From Arcicella rosea (GTDB lineage: Bacteria; Bacteroidota; Bacteroidia; Cytophagales; Spirosomataceae), in NCBI RefSeq assembly GCF_040543805.1, contig NZ_JBEUMS010000007.1, forward strand, positions 186,001 to 250,000: DNA of 64,000 nt. Direction: 5' to 3'. This document shows positions 8,086-16,795 of the stretch, piece after piece; positions within the stretch are counted from its first letter, which is position 1, and each line of letters opens with the position of its first letter. The translations under genes were made by a program, and so were the position numbers. Below the pieces are notes generated by a model. It was given only the letters and a program-made list of their open reading frames with translations. It searched no databases and was not told where the DNA came from.

Positions 8086-9234
8086 TCAGTAATTTTCATA
8101 GTATTTTTTTATTTTACGGGTAATTTGGTCATAAATAGGCTTGGTAAATTCTGTAAATAATTGCTGAGGAGGCGGAGGTAAAAGCTCTTTGTTTCTGGTA
8201 AGGCTAAGTTGTTGCTTTGTCAAAGCTCTTTCATCACCGTTAAAATTACCCCATTCATTCACCCAAACAAACTCGCCACCTATTTTATCTTGATAGATTT
8301 TCTGTTTGGTTTTAAAATCAATCACTTGGAAATCTAAAATTCCTTTAGAAGTAACCGCTTTTCTTGATTGTGTCAATTTCGCAGTTACTTTATTGAACAC
8401 CGCAATTTTCTTTCCATTTACTGTAGTTTCTCCAACTTTTACGCTGTCTTTACTCGTTACAGTGCTATTATTGGTTTCTACATAAGTTTGACCGACAATA
8501 AAATCATCAAATTGTAAACGTATAATTTGGTCTGGCTTTAACTTATTTTGTTCAGCCATTTCAGGAGAATGAAAACGTACAAATTGATTTAATTTAGGAT
8601 TCGTACGAAGAAACTCGTTGATTTTCCCTTGAAAATACTCATTGCTCAAAGCATAAGTTGGAGAATGCACACTTACTTGCTCTACCACTACATCAATACT
8701 TGCTAATTCATAAGATTGATCAAGTTTAGTTTTAATGTCTTTATAAGTTGGAATTAACTCTTCAACGACTGAGAAATTATAGAAAGCATCTTTTGCTGCT
8801 TGGCGATTATCATTAGCCTGTGTCATGGCAGATAAACCAACAGTATAACGTTCATCGGCAGCTAAAATCTTAGCCGTTTGTAATTCATCAAAATATCTTT
8901 TGGGTGTTCCAGTTATTCTTAGACAAGCTTGGCAATTCACCAATTCATCTGTTAAAGCATGAATCTGTTTATATTCTGCAACAACTCGTTCCCAACGGAA
9001 TTGTTCTTGAGAGTGCTTCCAATTCTCTACTTTTGAAAGGTGAAAGTTTAAAGCAGCAGGAAAAGCTTCTTTTAATACTTTTTGAGCTTTAGTATTTGTG
9101 GGGCTTTTCTGTAATCTTCCAATAGCTGTTTCTACAGCAGCATCATAATTTCCTTGTTCTAAAGCCTTTTTCCCAGAACTACAAGCAAAAGAAAAATAGC
9201 CCAATAAAGCAATAGCAAATAGTTTTTTTAACAT
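8086..9234 (-). CDS. Lipoprotein of unknown function with TPR-like repeats
   Basis: This is a 382-residue protein with a lipoprotein signal: the hydrophobic N-terminus MLKKLFAIALLGYFSFA is followed by lipobox Cys18. Residues 25-60 (ALEQGNYDAAVETAIGRLQ) look like one or two tetratricopeptide-type helical repeats. The middle is helical and the C-terminal half is beta-rich, ending in a basic helix. I do not recognise a specific family. Similar Bacteroidota lipoproteins sit in the cell envelope. It follows dnaE on the same strand after a 100-base spacer that contains a long inverted repeat, so it is probably a separate unit. The function is open. Confidence 0.75.
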   Translation of the reverse strand: MLKKLFAIALLGYFSFACSSGKKALEQGNYDAAVETAIGRLQKSPTNTKAQKVLKEAFPAALNFHLSKVENWKHSQEQFRWERVVAEYKQIHALTDELVNCQACLRITGTPKRYFDELQTAKILAADERYTVGLSAMTQANDNRQAAKDAFYNFSVVEELIPTYKDIKTKLDQSYELASIDVVVEQVSVHSPTYALSNEYFQGKINEFLRTNPKLNQFVRFHSPEMAEQNKLKPDQIIRLQFDDFIVGQTYVETNNSTVTSKDSVKVGETTVNGKKIAVFNKVTAKLTQSRKAVTSKGILDFQVIDFKTKQKIYQDKIGGEFVWVNEWGNFNGDERALTKQQLSLTRNKELLPPPPQQLFTEFTKPIYDQITRKIKKYYENY

Positions 9235-9276
9235 GTTGATTTTTGAGGTTTATGAGAGTAATTGTGAATGAGTGAG

Positions 9277-9318
9277 TTGTGATTTAGTGATTGTGTCAAA
9301 AAAATCACTAAATCACAA
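9277..9318. terminator. Long inverted repeat between dnaE and the lipoprotein gene
   Basis: The arms ttgtgatttagtgatt (9277-9292) and aatcactaaatcacaa (9303-9318) are perfectly complementary. The pairing continues imperfectly outward with gtgaatgagtgag and cactaactcac words. It lies just after the dnaE stop on the minus strand. It may terminate dnaE transcription, although the following T-run is weak. Confidence 0.5.
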
Positions 9319-9333
9319 TTCACTAACTCACAA

Positions 9334-12300
9334 CTAATTTAATTTATAAGTCAGTCCTTGAATCAATTGTAATTCATTCAAGAATTCATTGCTCGGTGAA
9401 ATTTTATTTTTTCTCGATAACATGGTTACTTCCACTTTGTCTTCGGGGTCGTAAACTGTCAAAGTCAAATTACAAGTACCTTGGTTTAAGGTTATCAATT
9501 TGTTGAGATGCTCAATAAAGACAGCATTAACTTGTTGTAACCCTATGTTGATTTTTAATTCTTTAGAAAACTGATTTCTAATTTCTGATAACAATCGAAT
9601 CGAAACAGGTTTGAACTCCCATTCGTCTTGTCGTCCCCAACGATTTTTGATTTGCCCTTTGATATAAAGAAAACGGTCTGTAGCAATGTATTTTGAAAGA
9701 TTTACAAAATCTTCACCAAATAAAGCAAATTCATAACTTCCATTATAATCTTCTAAAGTAAAAAGCATAAATGGATTTCCATTTTTAGAATACCTTTCAA
9801 TCGCTTTTGTAACAATGCCACCTACAGAAACTTCTTTACCTCTAAAAATCGGTTCCATAACTCTATCCAAGGTACAAGTACAAAAGCTTTCTAATTCCAA
9901 ACGATACTCATCTAATGGATGACCGGAAATATAAATCCCAACAACTTCTTTTTCAAATTTAAGCTTCTCCATTTGTCCCCATTTCTCAATGTTGGGAATT
10001 TTAGGTGTTGCAATTTCGCCACCACCACCTTCGCCAAGCATACCAAAAAGCGAACCTTGAGCAGAAGCCGCTACTTCAACTGCTTTGTTGGCATAACGAA
10101 TAATTTTTTCGATGAAGTTACTTCCTTCAACATCAGCAAAATAAATTGCACGATGAATATCTTCGAAACAATCAAATCCTCCGCCATAAGCCAAACTTTC
10201 TAAAGTCTTTTTGTTAACGGTTCTGAGGTTTACTCTTTTTACGAAATCAAAAATATCTTTATATGCACCATTTTTATCTCTTTCTTCAATGATACTTTCA
10301 ACCGCAGCATCGCCAGTTCCTTTGATAGCTCCCAAACCAAAACGAATTTCTCCTTTTTTATTTACCGCAAAAGAACGATAAGATTCATTAATATCTGGAC
10401 CTAATACTGGCAAGCCCATTCTCCTACATTCTTCCATGAAGAAAGTAATCTTTTCAATGTTACCCAAAGAGTTTGACATCACTGCCGCCATGTACTCTGA
10501 TGGATAATGGGCTTTCAAATAACCAGTTTGATACGCTACAAAAGCATAACAAGTAGAGTGAGATTTATTGAAAGCATACTGAGCAAATGCTTCCCAGTCA
10601 GTCCAAATTTTGTTGAGTTTGTCTTCTGGATGTCCTTTTTCTTTAGCACCGTCCACAAACTTACTTTTCATTTTATCAAGCGTGTAACGGTCTTTTTTAC
10701 CCATTGCTTTTCTCAGAACGTCGGCATCTCCTTTTGAAAAGCCCGCTAATTTCTGAGACAAAAGCATTACCTGTTCTTGATAAACCGTTATTCCATAAGT
10801 ATCTGCCAAGTATTCTTCCATGTCGGGTAAATCATAAGCGATTTCCTCACGACCATGTTTACGAGCAATAAAGTTGGGAATATAAGCAATTGGTCCAGGA
10901 CGATACAAAGCATTCATGGCAATTAAATCCGAGAATTGATCGGGCTTTAAATCCAATAAGTGTTTTTGCATCCCGCCAGATTCAAATTGGAAAGTAGCAT
11001 TTGTTTCGCCTCTTTGATATAATTCATAAGTCTTTACATCATCAAGTGGAATATTATCTAAATCAATTTCTATACCATAGTTTTGTTTAATCAAACGAAG
11101 GGCTTCTTTTAGAATGGAAAGGGTTTTTAAACCCAAAAAGTCCATTTTAATTACGCCAGCATCTTCAATGATTTTTCCTTCAAATTGTGTAATTAATAAG
11201 TTTACTTCTTTTGAAGTAGCAACAGGAAGGATTTCAGTTAAATCTTTTGGAGCGATGATAATTCCAGCGGCGTGAATACCCGTTCCACGCACAGAACCTT
11301 CTAAAACCAAAGCTTCTTCTAATACTTTTGAACGTAAAGAACCTTCCCGACGAATTTCACGGAGTTTCTTAACGTTTTCAATATCTTCTGCTTGGAACTG
11401 TTCTTTTTCAGCGAGTGATTTTTCACCAATTAATGGAGCATTCATTACTCTGTTTAAATTAGTGCCGGGTTTATCGGGTACTAATTTGGCTAATTCGTTG
11501 GATTCATTCAGTGGTAAATCCATTACACGGGCAACGTCTTTGATAGACATTTTAGCTGCCATTGTGCCATAAGTAACGATATGCGCTACTTGCTGTTTAC
11601 CGTATTTTTCAACCACATAATCAATTACTTTTTGGCGACCTTCATCGTCAAAATCCGTATCAATATCGGGCATTGATTTACGGTCAGGATTCAAGAAACG
11701 CTCGAAAAGTAGATTATACTTAATTGGGTCAATATTTGTAATACCAATACAATAAGCAACTACTGAACCCGCTGCCGAACCACGACCAGGTCCTACAAAA
11801 ACGCCTAATTCACGACCAGCACGAATAAAATCGGATACAATTAAGAAGTAACCCGCAAAGCCCATTGTGCGAATGGTATGTAATTCAAAACTGAGTCGGT
11901 CTTTTACTTCTATACTTTCCCAAGCTTCACCATAACGTTTTCTGGCACCTTCCCAAGTAAGGTGTTCTAAGTAAGCATCCTGATTGACAAATCCAGTTGG
12001 GATTTCGTAATTAGGCAACATGATGTCTTGCTTCAGACGTAATGTGTCAATTTTGCCTACAATTTCATTGGTATTATCAATTGCTTCAGGAATATGCGAC
12101 CACAATTGGGTCATTTCCTGTGTATTCTTGAAGTAAAATTCATCATTATAAAAAGCAAAACGCTTTCCTTTTACCGATTCGCCATCATCAACATCTTTGT
12201 ATGTAGGAGTTGCTTGCTTTTCGCCAGTGTTGATACACAATAAAATATCATGTGCGTTGGCATCTTTTTGGTCTAAATAATGCGAATCGTTTGAAGCAAT

Positions 12301-12909
12301 TACTTTTACATTATACTTCTTCGCAAACTTTAGTAATACTTCATTACACTTTAATTGGTCTGGAATTTGGTGATTTTGTACTTCTACATAATAATCTTCA
12401 CCAAAAATATCCAACCACCACTTGAATTCTTTTTCAGCTTCTTCTTCACTTCCTCTCAGAATCGCTTGAGGAACTGACGCACCAATACAACAAGTAGTAG
12501 CGATAAGTCCTTTGTGATATTGTAAAATCAAAGACTTGTCGATACGAGGATATTTCCCGTAAAGACCTTCTATAAAGCCTAAAGAACAAAGTTTTACCAA
12601 GTTTGCATAGCCCTCAGCATTCTTTGCCAACATCAATTGGTGATAACGCTTATCTTTTTGCTCTTTAGAGAATTGTTTTTTGAAACGATCTTCTACTACA
12701 TAAAACTCACAACCCACAATAGGCTTTACACCTTCGTGTTTACTTGCCTCTGCTACAAACTGAAATGCGCCAAACATATTACCATGATCGGTAATAGCAA
12801 CAGCGGGCATATTATCAGCTTTCGCTTTGGCAAATAGTCCAGAAATTTTGGAAGCTCCGTCTAAGAGAGAGTATTGTGTATGACAGTGTAAATGAGAGAA
12901 TTGCATCAA
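9334..12909 (-). CDS. dnaE: DNA polymerase III alpha subunit
   Basis: This 1191-residue protein is the replicative polymerase catalytic subunit. The N-terminal PHP domain starts with HLHCH (residues 6-10). The polymerase core contains GPGRGSAAGS and the catalytic acidic motif PDIDTDF (Asp415, Asp417 and Asp419). The helix-hairpin-helix region and an OB-fold (about residues 1000-1090, GGIVTKAIERYSKNGNPF) follow. Length and order match DnaE1 rather than PolC, since no exonuclease insertion is present. Either of the first two Met codons could be the start. The gene stands alone between a band-7 gene and a lipoprotein gene, with terminator-like hairpins on both sides. Confidence 0.97.
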   Translation of the reverse strand: MMQFSHLHCHTQYSLLDGASKISGLFAKAKADNMPAVAITDHGNMFGAFQFVAEASKHEGVKPIVGCEFYVVEDRFKKQFSKEQKDKRYHQLMLAKNAEGYANLVKLCSLGFIEGLYGKYPRIDKSLILQYHKGLIATTCCIGASVPQAILRGSEEEAEKEFKWWLDIFGEDYYVEVQNHQIPDQLKCNEVLLKFAKKYNVKVIASNDSHYLDQKDANAHDILLCINTGEKQATPTYKDVDDGESVKGKRFAFYNDEFYFKNTQEMTQLWSHIPEAIDNTNEIVGKIDTLRLKQDIMLPNYEIPTGFVNQDAYLEHLTWEGARKRYGEAWESIEVKDRLSFELHTIRTMGFAGYFLIVSDFIRAGRELGVFVGPGRGSAAGSVVAYCIGITNIDPIKYNLLFERFLNPDRKSMPDIDTDFDDEGRQKVIDYVVEKYGKQQVAHIVTYGTMAAKMSIKDVARVMDLPLNESNELAKLVPDKPGTNLNRVMNAPLIGEKSLAEKEQFQAEDIENVKKLREIRREGSLRSKVLEEALVLEGSVRGTGIHAAGIIIAPKDLTEILPVATSKEVNLLITQFEGKIIEDAGVIKMDFLGLKTLSILKEALRLIKQNYGIEIDLDNIPLDDVKTYELYQRGETNATFQFESGGMQKHLLDLKPDQFSDLIAMNALYRPGPIAYIPNFIARKHGREEIAYDLPDMEEYLADTYGITVYQEQVMLLSQKLAGFSKGDADVLRKAMGKKDRYTLDKMKSKFVDGAKEKGHPEDKLNKIWTDWEAFAQYAFNKSHSTCYAFVAYQTGYLKAHYPSEYMAAVMSNSLGNIEKITFFMEECRRMGLPVLGPDINESYRSFAVNKKGEIRFGLGAIKGTGDAAVESIIEERDKNGAYKDIFDFVKRVNLRTVNKKTLESLAYGGGFDCFEDIHRAIYFADVEGSNFIEKIIRYANKAVEVAASAQGSLFGMLGEGGGGEIATPKIPNIEKWGQMEKLKFEKEVVGIYISGHPLDEYRLELESFCTCTLDRVMEPIFRGKEVSVGGIVTKAIERYSKNGNPFMLFTLEDYNGSYEFALFGEDFVNLSKYIATDRFLYIKGQIKNRWGRQDEWEFKPVSIRLLSEIRNQFSKELKINIGLQQVNAVFIEHLNKLITLNQGTCNLTLTVYDPEDKVEVTMLSRKNKISPSNEFLNELQLIQGLTYKLN

Positions 12910-12939
12910 ATTGGGTTTTTACTTATACAAAATAAACAA

Positions 12940-12965
12940 AAAAGCGACATTTTATTGTCGCTTTT
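12940..12965. terminator. Terminator hairpin between band-7 gene and dnaE
   Basis: The arms aaaagcgaca (12940-12949) and tgtcgctttt (12956-12965) form a perfect ten-base stem with A/T tails. It lies downstream of the minus-strand band-7 gene and upstream of dnaE. Confidence 0.75.
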
Positions 12966-12989
12966 CGGTAAAAATATATAATCATGTTG

Positions 12990-13946
12990 TTATTTCTTCC
13001 CACTAGCCGAAGCAGGTGCAACATAATCTCCAGCATCTTTTAATTGTTGAATACCCATGATTTGTTTCATCGTTCTATCCATGCCTTCAGTTGAACCATC
13101 CAAGAAAATCACATTGCCTTGTCCTTGTTCTGCGAAGTGTTTTACAGCTTCTGTCCACATCGAGAAGAGTATTAACGAAGCATCTAAATTTGCTTCATTC
13201 ATTACTTTCGCAGATTCTGCCATACCCCTTGCTACTTCTTCACGGAAGAGCGCAACACCTTGACCACGTAACTGTGCGGCAATCTTTTCTGCCTCTGCTG
13301 AAATCCTAATGGCATTACCTTCTGCCTCAGCCGACTTTGTTTTGGTGATTAATAAAGCTTGTCCTTCGTTTTCAGCCGCAGCCTTTAAGTTATTTGATGC
13401 TACTACTTGAGCCATCGAACGCATAATCGCTTCATCAAAAGCTATATCATTCAATTGTAAGTCTATTAAATGATAACCCCATTGTTCTAATGTTTCATCT
13501 AATTCATTCTTTACATTTAATACAATTTCACCACGAAGAAGCAATACTTCTGCTTGTTTTTTTGTCGCTACAAAAGCACGAATTGTTCCTTCAACGGTAC
13601 GAATTAGGGCTTGCATAAAAGAACGCTCGTCCATGTACTTGAAAGCTACGTTTTTAATCGTCTGTTCTTCCTGATTCAGTACTGCATAGACCAACATTGC
13701 TTTAAAATTTACATTAGCTTGGTCGGAAGTAATGGCTTGGAATTCTAATTCCATCGAACGGTTTTGAATAGAGATTCTTTTGAAGATAAATTCTACAAAT
13801 GGAATTTTAAAATTCAAACCTGGAGTCATTACTCTTTGGTATTTTCCAAAAATTGTAATAACTGCAACTGTACCTTGGTTGACAATCACGATGGAAAAGA
13901 AAATAATTAGAATGGCAAAAACCACTATAAAAATTAAAGCACTCAT
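12990..13946 (-). CDS. SPFH/band-7 (stomatin-like) membrane protein
   Basis: This is a 318-residue protein. Residues 1-22 form one hydrophobic membrane helix. An SPFH domain follows (NQGTVAVITIFGKYQRVMTPG, then the RSMELEFQAITSDQANV strand region), with a long Ala/Glu-rich coiled-coil segment near residues 170-240. Proteins of this family form ring-like oligomers in lipid microdomains and scaffold membrane proteases. No NfeD partner gene is adjacent, so the precise subgroup is uncertain. Terminator-like hairpins on both sides indicate a single-gene unit. Confidence 0.88.
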   Translation of the reverse strand: MSALIFIVVFAILIIFFSIVIVNQGTVAVITIFGKYQRVMTPGLNFKIPFVEFIFKRISIQNRSMELEFQAITSDQANVNFKAMLVYAVLNQEEQTIKNVAFKYMDERSFMQALIRTVEGTIRAFVATKKQAEVLLLRGEIVLNVKNELDETLEQWGYHLIDLQLNDIAFDEAIMRSMAQVVASNNLKAAAENEGQALLITKTKSAEAEGNAIRISAEAEKIAAQLRGQGVALFREEVARGMAESAKVMNEANLDASLILFSMWTEAVKHFAEQGQGNVIFLDGSTEGMDRTMKQIMGIQQLKDAGDYVAPASASGKK

Positions 13947-13990
13947 AGTTTTGGGGTTTAAGAATGTATGTTTTAGTTAAATAATATAGA

Positions 13991-14025
13991 AACAGCACCA
14001 AAGTACGGAAAACTTTGGTGCTGTT
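13991..14025. terminator. Terminator hairpin between SDR and band-7 genes
   Basis: The 14-base perfect arms aacagcaccaaagt (13991-14004) and actttggtgctgtt (14012-14025) surround a seven-base loop, just downstream of the minus-strand SDR gene. The T-tract is poor. Confidence 0.6.
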
Positions 14026-14071
14026 GGTAATAATTATAAGAAAATACGCTTTTCTGATTTGAAAGGTAAAA

Positions 14072-14773
14072 TTACATCGTTTTAATTGAGCTCATCCCAC
14101 CATCAATGTTCAGTATTTGTCCTGTAATCCAGCTTGAATCATCTGAAATTAAGAATGCTGTCATGCTGGCGATGTCTAATACATTGCCAAAGCGTCCTAT
14201 CGGATGGCGTTTGTTGGATGCTTCTTTCTTTTCTTCACTTGATAATAAGTTTTTTGCCAATGGTGTTTCTGTTAATGAAGGAGCAATACAATTTACATTG
14301 ATTTTATTAGGAGCAAACTCTGCTGCCAAGGAGCGAGTTAATCCTTCTATCGCACCTTTTGAACTTGCTACAGAAGCATGGAAACTCATCCCGATTTTAA
14401 CCGCAACAGTGCTGTATAAAACGATGGAAGCGCTATTGCTTTTTTTGAGACGAGGCAAAACAGTTTGAATAACAGCAACAGCACCTAATACATTGATTTG
14501 AAAATCGTTCTTAAAATCTTCCTGACTGAGCCTTGCAAAGGGTTTTAAGTTAATTGTACCCGGACAATAGATAAGTCCATCTAAAACATCTGGTAGTTCA
14601 TTAAAAACTGTATTACCAGGATTAAGAGCATCCCAAGTGAAATGCTTCACTGTAGTTACTGATGGTGCTGTACGAGAGGCATCGTAAACATTAAAGCCTT
14701 GTTTGTTGAGTATTTGTGCAGTAGCTTCTCCAATTCCTGAACTTGCACCTATAATTAAGATATTTTTTGACAT
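14072..14773 (-). CDS. SDR-family Rossmann protein with altered catalytic motif
   Basis: This 233-residue protein has the classical SDR fold. The nucleotide-binding GASSGIG is at 9-15 and the C-terminal strand ILNIDGG is present. The usual active-site YxxxK reads VxxxK here (Val135, Lys139), while a Ser near 121 (YSTVAV) is kept. The NAG motif is replaced by CPG. I have the impression that a subgroup of SDRs ends this region with HASVASSKGA, so the change may be ancestral rather than damage. Loss of the Tyr makes ordinary alcohol dehydrogenation doubtful. The gene is transcribed alone, with the 881-base non-coding region upstream. Confidence 0.82.
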   Translation of the reverse strand: MSKNILIIGASSGIGEATAQILNKQGFNVYDASRTAPSVTTVKHFTWDALNPGNTVFNELPDVLDGLIYCPGTINLKPFARLSQEDFKNDFQINVLGAVAVIQTVLPRLKKSNSASIVLYSTVAVKIGMSFHASVASSKGAIEGLTRSLAAEFAPNKINVNCIAPSLTETPLAKNLLSSEEKKEASNKRHPIGRFGNVLDIASMTAFLISDDSSWITGQILNIDGGMSSIKTM

Positions 14774-15654
14774 CCGATTGTATATTTATAAATAGAAATT
14801 ATAGCTAGAACATCCTTGATACTGAAATGTTTTAAGGAATAAATAAATCTATAATGGCATATACTTTTATTGAAGCTTTTTACACAGATTATTGATAATT
14901 ACTAAGAGTTAATTTATTTTTAATGGTAAATTGAATAATCATTCATTATTGTTTTTCTGTTGAAAATCAATGTATTATATACCGTATAATAAGTTTTGAA
15001 TAAAAAAATGGATTTTTATATAAAGATTATTTATGTTTGATTTTAGAAGAACAAAATTGATTTTTAGACAAGAATGAATAGATTAAACAAATACAGATTA
15101 CAAACAATTTTATAAAGATGACAGTAAAACAAAGCTTAATTCTATTCAAACAATACTGATGTTTAATTAAGCAAGAGATAGTTAAAAAAAGGCATTGACA
15201 AAGTATAGTTAAACAAAGAGCAATTACATTAAAGCAATAAAACGGTAGAATGAAACAAATGATATTGACACTAAAGCATTTGAAAGGTATAACCTAACAG
15301 TGAAAAATTACCTAGAATCATTAGAATAGTACAGTCAAGCAAAGAGTAATTACATCAAATCAAGAAAATGGTGCAATCAAACAAAGTATAATTACACAAA
15401 AGCAATGAAAGGGTTTCTTTAAACAAAACATAATTGTACATAAGCAATGCTATAGTATTACAAAGCATTTTTTAATTCTATTATCATAAATAATAGGTAC
15501 TACCAAGAAAAAAGCAATTCAATACAAACAAAGTAAAATTGTATGTAAGTATGTGTAAGTTGCTTTATATTAAATGGTTAAATTGTTTTTGAAGCAAGTA
15601 ATGATAGTTCATTAATTAAGAATTACATCAAATTTTAATATAAATCAAACACTT
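14774..15654. other. 881-base non-coding region with a degenerate 42-bp-period array
   Basis: No reading frame here looks like a gene. The first 340 bases are plain A/T-rich sequence that should include the promoter of the minus-strand SDR gene. From about 15118 to 15550 the sequence has a periodic pattern, described separately. The last 100 bases precede the plus-strand gene at 15655. Confidence 0.75.
15118..15550. repeat. Degenerate tandem array, period about 42 bp
   Basis: About nine to ten units of 41-44 bases align by eye around the words AAACAAAG, TAATTACA and AAAGCAAT, each closed by a GGT-like end. The clearest adjacent units are 15201-15242, 15328-15369 and 15370-15410. The units differ too much to be recent duplications. 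A period of 42 is four helical turns, so the A-tracts recur on one face. No stop-free frame spans it. Confidence 0.6.
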
Positions 15655-16566
15655 ATGAAAGCACGTCAAGAGTCCAAATTAAGTATGTACCAAGGTGTAC
15701 AATTATTGTGTAAAAGCAATTTGACTATTGTATCAAGTAATTTAGCTTTTACGGAAAGTTTAGCACTGTTCAACTCAAAAATTGAGGAAATTCAATTCTA
15801 TTTAGGACAACAAATTAAAGAAACTACTGGTATTACGAATGATAAGCAATTAGTTAAGGAGAATCTCTGTAGAATGGCTTCGGATATTGCAGGTATTATT
15901 TATGCTTTTGCTTCTACCCAGAAAAAAATGGTATTAATGGAAGAGGTAAATTATTCTTACACTAAACTATTTAGGTTAAGAGAGGATTTGATTTTACCTA
16001 CAATGCAAAATATTTATGTAGCTACTGAAGCAAATCGTGAAGCAATTGTTGATTATGGTATTGATGCAGAAAAAATTGAAGCCTTTGAACAAGCAATTTT
16101 TCATTTTAAAGCAGTATTGCCTAAAATCAGAATTATAAGGTCTGAAAAATCTATTTATTTAGATAAAATATCAGAAATAATGGCAGAAGTAGATGCTTTA
16201 TTAAGTAATCGTTTAGATAAATTGGCGGTTCTTTTTCAGAAATATAATCCTGACTTTTATAATGCCTATAAGCATATCAGAAAAATTGATGCACCCAATA
16301 GCACAAGCACACAAGTAAAAGGAAATATTAGTACAGCGCTCAATGGAAAAGCAATTGTAGGAGCAACAATTATATTTAATGGTAAAACAAAAACTAATAC
16401 TCAAAGTGATAAAGAAGGAAACTTTATCATAAAACCCATTGCTTTGGGTATGTATCGGGTAAATATTGAAGCAAAAGGTTTTAAACCTCAAACTATTGAA
16501 AACTTTAGGGTAAAATTAGGGAAGGTTAATAGATTAAATGTAGTGATGAAGGAAGGAGAGGAGTGA
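15655..16566 (+). CDS. Protein with C-terminal carboxypeptidase-regulatory-like domain
   Basis: This is a 303-residue protein. Residues 1-215 are helical with no recognised family and no signal peptide. Residues from about 220 to the end form a CarboxypepD_reg-like beta-sandwich (VKGNISTALNGKAIVGATI ... DKEGNFIIKPI ... VVMKEG). In Bacteroidota this domain usually stands at the N-terminus of TonB-dependent receptors. Here it is C-terminal and there is no barrel. The role is unknown. The start ATG follows an A/T-rich leader and the 42-bp array. The gene appears to be monocistronic. Confidence 0.75.
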   Translation: MKARQESKLSMYQGVQLLCKSNLTIVSSNLAFTESLALFNSKIEEIQFYLGQQIKETTGITNDKQLVKENLCRMASDIAGIIYAFASTQKKMVLMEEVNYSYTKLFRLREDLILPTMQNIYVATEANREAIVDYGIDAEKIEAFEQAIFHFKAVLPKIRIIRSEKSIYLDKISEIMAEVDALLSNRLDKLAVLFQKYNPDFYNAYKHIRKIDAPNSTSTQVKGNISTALNGKAIVGATIIFNGKTKTNTQSDKEGNFIIKPIALGMYRVNIEAKGFKPQTIENFRVKLGKVNRLNVVMKEGEE

Positions 16567-16622
16567 AAGCAGAAATTTATTGTATCAATAGGTGTGCAAC
16601 AACCAATTATTATTTTATGAAA

Positions 16623-16713
16623 AACCTCACCCCTGACCCCTCTCCTGTTGAGAGGGGAGCTTTCGGAGCTAAAAAGCCCCCTCTTTGCAGGAGAGGGGGT
16701 TGGGGGTGAGGTT
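16623..16713. repeat. Inverted repeat of the CTCACCCC...CCCCTCTCC type
   Basis: The left arm runs from aacctcacccctgacccc (16623-16640) into tctcc. The right arm runs from ggagagggggttgggggtg to aggtt, ending at 16713. A smaller nested hairpin (ctcctgttgagagggga, agctttcggagct) lies between. This C-rich unit is far more GC-rich than its surroundings. It resembles a repeat widespread between genes in Bacteroidota and Cyanobacteria. It lies between convergent genes. Confidence 0.7.
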
Positions 16714-16795
16714 GAACGCAGAATAATATTTAGTCTCAAAAACTTTTTGGACAGCCTTTTGATAATAAATCATTAACTCTATTGATAATAAGCTA

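Noticed and set aside
14774..15654. A hidden gene in the 881-base gap
   Set aside because: No frame has normal codon composition, and the sequence shows a 42-base period with many stop codons in all frames.
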